Of a stretch of 64,000 bases of DNA, positions 59,578 to 64,000 are shown piece by piece (within the stretch, counting starts at the first letter, position 1; the number at the start of each line of letters is the position of its first letter). This DNA comes from Paracoccaceae bacterium. GTDB lineage: Bacteria > Pseudomonadota > Alphaproteobacteria > Rhodobacterales > Rhodobacteraceae. The notes below the pieces were generated by a model that saw nothing but the letters and a program-made list of their open reading frames with translations, made no database searches and was not told where the DNA came from. Location: positions 1 through 64,000 of the forward strand of contig JAGWVA010000001.1 in assembly GCA_028875855.1 (NCBI GenBank), given 5' to 3'. The translations under genes and the position numbers were made by a program.

Positions 59578-60696
59578 TCAGGCCGAATGATGCCCAAGGT
59601 CGAAGACATGAAGACCGGGTTCGGCCGGACGGCGGGCGCGCCAGTCCTCGTGCGACAGCGTCCGACGGGCATCGCCCTCCCCCGCGGCCCAATGCTCGAC
59701 CATCGAGAGACGGGAGAATTCGTAGTCCTTCGCCGCGCCCTCATACTTGGCCTGCCGATGGATAAGGTGGACCAGCGCCACCGGGCAATCCGGCGTCGCC
59801 CGGCGCAAGAAGGCCAGATCGGGGTCATCGCGGAATTCCGGCGGCAGGCGCGCCGCCAGCCGCTCTGCCGCGCGGCTCAATTCCGAAAGCTGCCGATAGC
59901 GGTCCGTTGTCAGCCGCGTCCGGCTCGAATAGCGGATGTCCTTCTCGCGTTGCTCGACATCGCCCAGGCTTTTCGGCTGCTTTCCACGCGCCGAAAACAG
60001 GTCCATCTGGAAGATGCAGAGCGGCTGATCCTCCGCCTCCTCCATGACGTATTGCAGCGGCGTGTTCGACACGAGACCGCCATCCCAGTACTGTCGCCCC
60101 TCGACCTCGATCGAGGGAAAGCCCGGCGGCAATGCCCCCGACGCCATGATGTGATGCGGCCCGATCCGGGTGCTGCGCGTGTCGAAGTAGATGAAATTGC
60201 CTGTTTCCACGTCCACCGCGCCCACGCTGAGGCGCGGCCCGTGCTCGTTCAGGTAGTCGAAATCCACCAGTTCCGACAGGGTCGTCTGCAACGGGTTCGT
60301 GTCGTAGAAACTGGTCATTCCCGCCAGCGCACCGGGAACGAAAGCCGCCGCCGGAAGGCGGGGACGGAAGAACCCCGGCACGCCGGAAGCCATGACCGTT
60401 GCCGCGGCCATCTGCCCGAAAAGCTGGCGCGGGGGGAAGCCCGCGACCGGTTGCTGGGGCAGCGCCGCGGTGATGCGGTGCCAGAATGTCTCCAGCATCT
60501 CGACCCGCCGATCGGGCGGGTTGCCGCAAATGAGCGCGGCGTTGATCGCCCCGATCGAGATGCCGGCAACCCAATCCGGCTGATACCCTTCGGAAGTAAG
60601 GTGCTGAAAGGCCCCCGCCTGATAGGCGCCCAGCGCCCCGCCGCCTTGCAGGACGAGAACCGTCCGCTCCTGTGGCGCCTTGTCGGCCCGGGCCAT
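59578..60696 (-). CDS. Patatin-like phospholipase family protein
   Basis: A 372-residue patatin-fold lipid acyl hydrolase. The oxyanion loop is LQGGGALGAYQAGAF near residue 16, the nucleophile elbow GISIGAINAA (G-x-S-x-G) near 47, and the catalytic Asp in WDGGLVSNTPL near 213. The C-terminal 100 residues match the DUF3734-type extension found in such proteins. The start at MARADKAPQERT has AAGGGGA upstream. No signal peptide. Many relatives handle membrane lipids or PHB; the substrate here is unknown. Confidence 0.92.
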   Translation of the reverse strand: MARADKAPQERTVLVLQGGGALGAYQAGAFQHLTSEGYQPDWVAGISIGAINAALICGNPPDRRVEMLETFWHRITAALPQQPVAGFPPRQLFGQMAAATVMASGVPGFFRPRLPAAAFVPGALAGMTSFYDTNPLQTTLSELVDFDYLNEHGPRLSVGAVDVETGNFIYFDTRSTRIGPHHIMASGALPPGFPSIEVEGRQYWDGGLVSNTPLQYVMEEAEDQPLCIFQMDLFSARGKQPKSLGDVEQREKDIRYSSRTRLTTDRYRQLSELSRAAERLAARLPPEFRDDPDLAFLRRATPDCPVALVHLIHRQAKYEGAAKDYEFSRLSMVEHWAAGEGDARRTLSHEDWRARRPAEPGLHVFDLGHHSA

Positions 60697-60995
60697 GGCA
60701 TTCCCCTTCTTTCTGCTGCATTGCAGCATGAATGTCGGGTGGATCGCGTTGCCCGACAAGAGGCAGGGCATCACAGACTCGTGCGGCCCAAGGGGAAAGG
60801 GGCATGTCAGGTCGCGCAGGCATGGCCCCTCCATCGGGCAATCACGATTCGCATCAGGTCTAAGGCAGGGACCTGAACGGCGGGTTAATGCGGCCGATAA
60901 CCTTTCGGAAAGCTCTGCCCGCTAGCCTGAAGCGAATCGCCCTCACCCCGCAGACGGAGGAGACTGGATGCCCACCGCGCCGAACGACCATACGA
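60697..60995. other. Region between the patatin and PIN genes
   Basis: A 299-base stretch. Near its right end GGAGGAGACTGG precedes an ATG at 60968 on the plus strand. The 42-codon frame runs into the antisense of the PIN gene and resembles no family. No other signal is visible. Confidence 0.45.
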
Positions 60996-61529
60996 TCAGG
61001 GATCAAGCGCCTTGCCCAGCCGCGGCAGGCCCGCCTTTTTCAGAAGCCTGCGCAGCGGCCAATCCTGACCGGACAGATTCTCGGCCCGGGCCTTGACGGC
61101 CTGCGTCACGGCCATCACGGCAGATCGGTCCAGCGCCAGCAGGAACGCGTCCGGATCGGACCTCGACAGGCCCTCTTGCGCAAGAATGCCACGGGGGAAA
61201 TCGCTGGCGTTATAGGTGATGATCGTATCCGCCCCGCCGCGGATCGCCGCGGCGAGAACGTGGATGTCATTGTGGTCCGGCAGCCAGAGCCGGGCTTCCA
61301 GCGCCGGGTCCGGGGGAACCTCGGCCCGGGGAAAGTCGGCCCGGGTCAGAGCGATCTCACCCCGGGCGATGGCCTCCTGTGCCGGCCCGAGCCGCGCCGC
61401 CGCGCGGGCCCATTCCTCGAGGATGCGGGACGACCAGAGAGGCGTGAACAAACCCGCGCGGGCCGCGCCAAGGAGCACCTCGCGCAGAACGGAGGGATAG
61501 AGAACACAGGCATCCAGAACCGCTTTCAC
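60996..61529 (-). CDS. RSP_2648-type PIN domain protein
   Basis: A 177-residue PIN-fold nuclease-like protein. The acidic catalytic residues are seen in LDACVLYP near residue 5, LEEWARAA near 38 and PDHNDIHVLAAAI near 86, followed by IITYNASDFP. The family occurs across Rhodobacteraceae. The start is taken as GTG 61529 (MKAVLDACVLYPSVLREVL), the conserved N-terminus; the upstream frame is not conserved. No antitoxin gene sits next to it, so it is probably not a VapC-type toxin pair. Transcribed after the methyltransferase gene. Confidence 0.85.
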   Translation of the reverse strand: MKAVLDACVLYPSVLREVLLGAARAGLFTPLWSSRILEEWARAAARLGPAQEAIARGEIALTRADFPRAEVPPDPALEARLWLPDHNDIHVLAAAIRGGADTIITYNASDFPRGILAQEGLSRSDPDAFLLALDRSAVMAVTQAVKARAENLSGQDWPLRRLLKKAGLPRLGKALDP

Positions 61530-61583
61530 GCCGCCACCCGGTCGGCCGCGAAGACCTTCTGCCACGCGCCCGCCACGCGGCCC

Positions 61584-62795
61584 TCAGGCGTTCAGGCGGA
61601 AGAACAGCGCCTTGAGGTAGGCGCTTTCCCCCAATTGGGGCAGCACGGGATGGTCAGGCCCGGCGAACCCGGTGTGGATCAGTTGCGCGATCCGGCCCCC
61701 TCGCCCGATCCCGCGGCTGCACGCGCTGCGGAACGCCGAAAGGTCAGCGGCGTGCGAGCAGGAGCAAAGCCCAAGGTAGCCCCCCGGGGCAACCAGCGGC
61801 GCCGCCAGACGGGCCACGCGTTCGTAGGCACGCAGCCCCGCCTCCAGGGCGTTCTTGTTCGGCGCGAAGGCCGGCGGGTCGCAAACGACAAGGTCGAAGC
61901 GCGCGCCTTCAGCGGCAAGCGCCTCCAAGGTGGCGAAGGCGTCGCCCTGCCGGGTCGAGAAGCGGCCCGCGAGCCCCATGCGCTGCGCCCCTTCGGACGC
62001 AAGGCGCAGCGCGGGCGCTGAGGCATCCACGGCCAAAGCGCTGTCGGCCCCGCCGGCAAGCGCCGCAAGGCCAAAGCCGCCGACGTGCGAAAACACGTCC
62101 AGCACCCGCGCGCCGCGCGCAAGGCGTTGGGCGAAGGCGTGATTGGGCCTCTGGTCGAAGAAAAGGCCGGTCTTCTGACCGCCCATCACGTCGGCCATAT
62201 AGATCGCCCCGTTCATCGGCACGGGGATCGGCGCCGGCGCGGTTCCGGCCAGAAGGGAGGTTTCTTCCGTCAGACCCTCGAGCGCACGGGCCCGGCCGGT
62301 GCCGTTCTTGATCACCGTCGTCACCCCCGTCACCCGCATCACCGCGGCCGCGAGCGGCGCGATCAGCGCCTCGGCCCAGGCCGCATTGGGCTGGATCACC
62401 GCCGTGTCGCCGAAGCGGTCGATCACCACGCCGGGCAGGCCATCGGCCTCGGCATGGACAAGACGGTAGTGGGGCGCGTCGAACAGGCGTTCGCGCAGCG
62501 CAAGCGCATGGGTGAGACGTTGTGCGAACCACCCCTGATCGACCTCGGCCGCCGGATCGCGGTCGATCATTCGCGCCACGATCTTCGACAACGGGTTCAC
62601 CGTGACAAGGCCAAGGACCTGCCGCTCGGCATCTTCCAGCACCGCGAGCGTGCCCGGGCTCAGCGCACGGGTGCGCCGGTCCATCACAAGCTCATCGGCA
62701 TAAACCCAGGGGAAGCCGAAACGGATCGCCCGGGCCTCGGCCTTGGGCATCAGCCGCACGGTCGGGCGCGGCGCGGAGGGGGATGCGGTCATCAT
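61584..62795 (-). CDS. Class I SAM-dependent rRNA methyltransferase (RlmI-like)
   Basis: A 403-residue enzyme with an N-terminal PUA domain (residues about 12-85: FGFPWVYADELVMDRRTRAL) that binds RNA and a C-terminal Rossmann methyltransferase. SAM-binding glycines are in VLDVFSHVGGFGLAAL near residue 230, and the active-site motif is VVCDPPAFAPNK near 302 with the CSCSHAADLSAF cysteines near 343. By similarity it modifies a cytosine of 23S rRNA; the exact base is not certain. Confidence 0.92.
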   Translation of the reverse strand: MMTASPSAPRPTVRLMPKAEARAIRFGFPWVYADELVMDRRTRALSPGTLAVLEDAERQVLGLVTVNPLSKIVARMIDRDPAAEVDQGWFAQRLTHALALRERLFDAPHYRLVHAEADGLPGVVIDRFGDTAVIQPNAAWAEALIAPLAAAVMRVTGVTTVIKNGTGRARALEGLTEETSLLAGTAPAPIPVPMNGAIYMADVMGGQKTGLFFDQRPNHAFAQRLARGARVLDVFSHVGGFGLAALAGGADSALAVDASAPALRLASEGAQRMGLAGRFSTRQGDAFATLEALAAEGARFDLVVCDPPAFAPNKNALEAGLRAYERVARLAAPLVAPGGYLGLCSCSHAADLSAFRSACSRGIGRGGRIAQLIHTGFAGPDHPVLPQLGESAYLKALFFRLNA

Positions 62796-62969
62796 CCGCC
62801 TTCCCTAACGCCTTGCGCGCAGGCGGGGAAGAGGGTGCCGCAGCCAAAGACGATCCGCGCCTGCGCGGTTCCGACCGATGGGGCACACCTCTGGCATGAC
62901 GCCCACCGCCGCGACGGGGGTCGCGGAGCGGGCCCCCGGGGCTGCGCAGGCCCCGCCTGCGGGCGTTGC

Positions 62970-63122
62970 TCAGGCCACGGGCGCCGCCGCAGCCTTGGCC
63001 CGGGATCTGCCAAACCGGCGCGCAAGCGCCGCGAGGCTGTCGCGGATATAAGCCGCGCGCATCGCCTCGGCCTGCCGGATCAGCCGGTCACGCGCCGCGA
63101 GATCGAGGTAGTGATTGTCCAT
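62970..63122 (-). CDS. Small basic protein, RSP_7527/DUF1127-like
   Basis: A 50-codon gene that ordinary length cut-offs miss. Translation starts MDNHYLDLAARDRLIRQ and includes AEAMRAAYIRDSLAALARRFGR, then an Ala-rich tail. Helical, strongly basic short proteins of this kind (DUF1127-like) are abundant in Rhodobacteraceae and some bind RNA or affect phosphate and polyphosphate levels. The start is an ATG with GGAGTG nine bases upstream. Divergent from edd. Confidence 0.75.
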   Translation of the reverse strand: MDNHYLDLAARDRLIRQAEAMRAAYIRDSLAALARRFGRSRAKAAAAPVA

Positions 63123-63238
63123 GTCTGGCACTCCATTTCATCGGAACGCCTCCCCGGTGCGGACATTAGGTCAGACAGCCTGCCCTTTCCACAGCCACCT
63201 CTGCATGCCTGCCCTGCATTCCTCTCAACGCCCGTGAT

Positions 63239-63267
63239 TTGCATTGTTAGCGCTAACGGTGTATGCT
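63239..63267 (+). promoter_or_regulatory. Predicted sigma70 promoter of edd
   Basis: TTGCAT at 63239, a 17-base spacer, then TATGCT at 63262; start near 63274, 40 bases before edd. Confidence 0.7.
63246..63257. promoter_or_regulatory. LacI-family-type operator in the edd promoter
   Basis: GTTAGCGCTAAC, a perfect 12-bp palindrome with the central CG typical of LacI-family sites, sits between the -35 and -10 elements, where a bound repressor would block RNA polymerase. Confidence 0.75.
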
Positions 63268-63313
63268 ACCCCCCATCCCGACAGAGTCCCGGCCCGATGC
63301 CGAAGGAGATCCC

Positions 63314-64000
63314 ATGCCGCTCGACAGCACCATCGCCCGCGTTACCGACCGCATCAGGGCCCGTTCGGCCCAAAGCCGTCAGGCCTACCTTGATCGCGTC
63401 GCCCGGGCGCGCGATGCGGGAACGGCGCGCGCGCATCTGAGCTGCGGCAACCAGGCCCATGCCTATGCGGCGATGGGCGACGACAAGGCCGCGCTGGCCG
63501 AGGGGCGCGCCCCGAACATCGGGATCGTGACCGCCTACAACGACATGCTGTCCGCGCATCAGCCCTATGAAAGCTACCCCGCCCTGATCCGCGCCGCCGC
63601 GCGGAAGGCGGGCGCGACCGCGCAGGTCGCGGGCGGGGTGCCGGCAATGTGCGACGGGGTCACGCAAGGCCAGGCGGGGATGGAGCTGTCGCTCTTCTCG
63701 CGCGACGTGATCGCGCTCGCGGCCAGCGTCGCGCTCAGCCACAACACCTTCGACGCGGCGCTTTTCCTTGGCGTCTGCGACAAGATCGTGCCCGGCCTCG
63801 TGATGGCGGCGGCGACCTTCGGCCATGTGCCGGCCGTCTTCGTGCCGGCGGGGCCGATGACCTCGGGCCTGCCCAATGACGAAAAATCCAAGGTGCGGCA
63901 AAAGTTTGCCACCGGCGAGATCGGCCGCGACGCGCTGATGAAGGCCGAGATGGAAAGCTACCACGGCCCGGGCACCTGCACCTTTTACGGCACAGCCAAT
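63314..64000 (+). CDS. edd: 6-phosphogluconate dehydratase (partial, runs off the window)
   Basis: The first 229 residues of the Entner-Doudoroff enzyme that dehydrates 6-phosphogluconate to KDPG. The start has AAGGAG six bases upstream. Family segments are [20 protein letters not shown] near residue 67, [20 protein letters not shown] near 108, [20 protein letters not shown] near 151 and [19 protein letters not shown] near 177. The cysteines are part of the iron-sulfur cluster site. The gene continues past 64000; eda is expected next. Confidence 0.96.
   Translation, partial: MPLDSTIARVTDRIRARSAQSRQAYLDRVARARDAGTARAHLSCGNQAHAYAAMGDDKAALAEGRAPNIGIVTAYNDMLSAHQPYESYPALIRAAARKAGATAQVAGGVPAMCDGVTQGQAGMELSLFSRDVIALAASVALSHNTFDAALFLGVCDKIVPGLVMAAATFGHVPAVFVPAGPMTSGLPNDEKSKVRQKFATGEIGRDALMKAEMESYHGPGTCTFYGTAN

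Noticed and set aside
60996-61529. VapC-like toxin of a toxin-antitoxin pair.
   Set aside because: No small antitoxin gene is adjacent; the protein matches a conserved Rhodobacteraceae PIN family found without partners.

Overview
The window is chromosomal DNA of a high-GC alphaproteobacterium, almost certainly a member of the Rhodobacteraceae. The evidence is the protein families (RSP_2648-type PIN protein, DUF2852, lipoyl-domain PdhB, class I aldolase, Edd) and a complete Rhodobacter-type gene transfer agent (GTA) cluster beside fabF-mltG. Genes are dense, often overlap by 1-4 bases (ATGA or TGATG junctions), and many strand switches carry clear intrinsic terminators. I saw no tRNA, rRNA, insertion sequence, integrase or CRISPR array.

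Layout. 1-17 kb: housekeeping metabolism (M20 amidohydrolase, MazG, nucleoside hydrolase, SelO, EamA exporter, enolase, AnmK, TyrRS, two cyclophilins, phosphoglycerate kinase, class I aldolase, UPF0303, AidB-like dehydrogenase). 17-21 kb: ftsB-like gene and the pyruvate dehydrogenase operon pdhABC, with a near-perfect palindrome in the pdhA promoter. 21-22 kb: cysE. 22.2-36.9 kb, minus strand: an intact GTA structural cluster (g1 to g15 plus a DUF2793 gene). Its leader holds a sigma70-like promoter, a perfect CtrA-type site and a strong hairpin with a U run. 37-42 kb, minus strand: mltG, fabF, acpP, fabG, fabD. 42-43.4 kb: rpsF-rpsR-rplI. 43.7-45.6 kb: DUF2852 gene behind two matching operator-like sites, RDD gene, bpt. 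45.8-50.2 kb: TRAP transporter dctQM and a convergent dctP, with an MqsRA-type toxin-antitoxin pair between them. 50.5-53.1 kb: ilvI-ilvH behind a leader peptide and attenuator. 53.2 kb: a small secreted two-repeat protein. 53.8-57.6 kb, minus strand: pstSCAB with Pho boxes. 57.6-59.25 kb: a gene-poor stretch with a 14-copy hexamer array and five tandem 118-bp repeats ending at the tatA stop codon. 59.3-64 kb: tatA, patatin phospholipase, PIN protein, RlmI-like methyltransferase, a 50-residue small protein, and the start of edd behind a LacI-type operator.

How it works together: enolase, pgk, fba, pdhABC and edd give a near-contiguous sample of central carbon metabolism (Entner-Doudoroff plus lower glycolysis). 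The fab genes, mltG and ftsB serve envelope growth. The GTA lies directly downstream of fabF-mltG with no terminator before its own promoter, so the leader hairpin may both end fab/mltG transcripts and gate GTA expression. A second terminator-like hairpin lies inside the GTA operon, between terminase and portal. I regard this arrangement, which suggests attenuation or antitermination of the GTA, and the 118-bp repeat array as the least expected things in the window.
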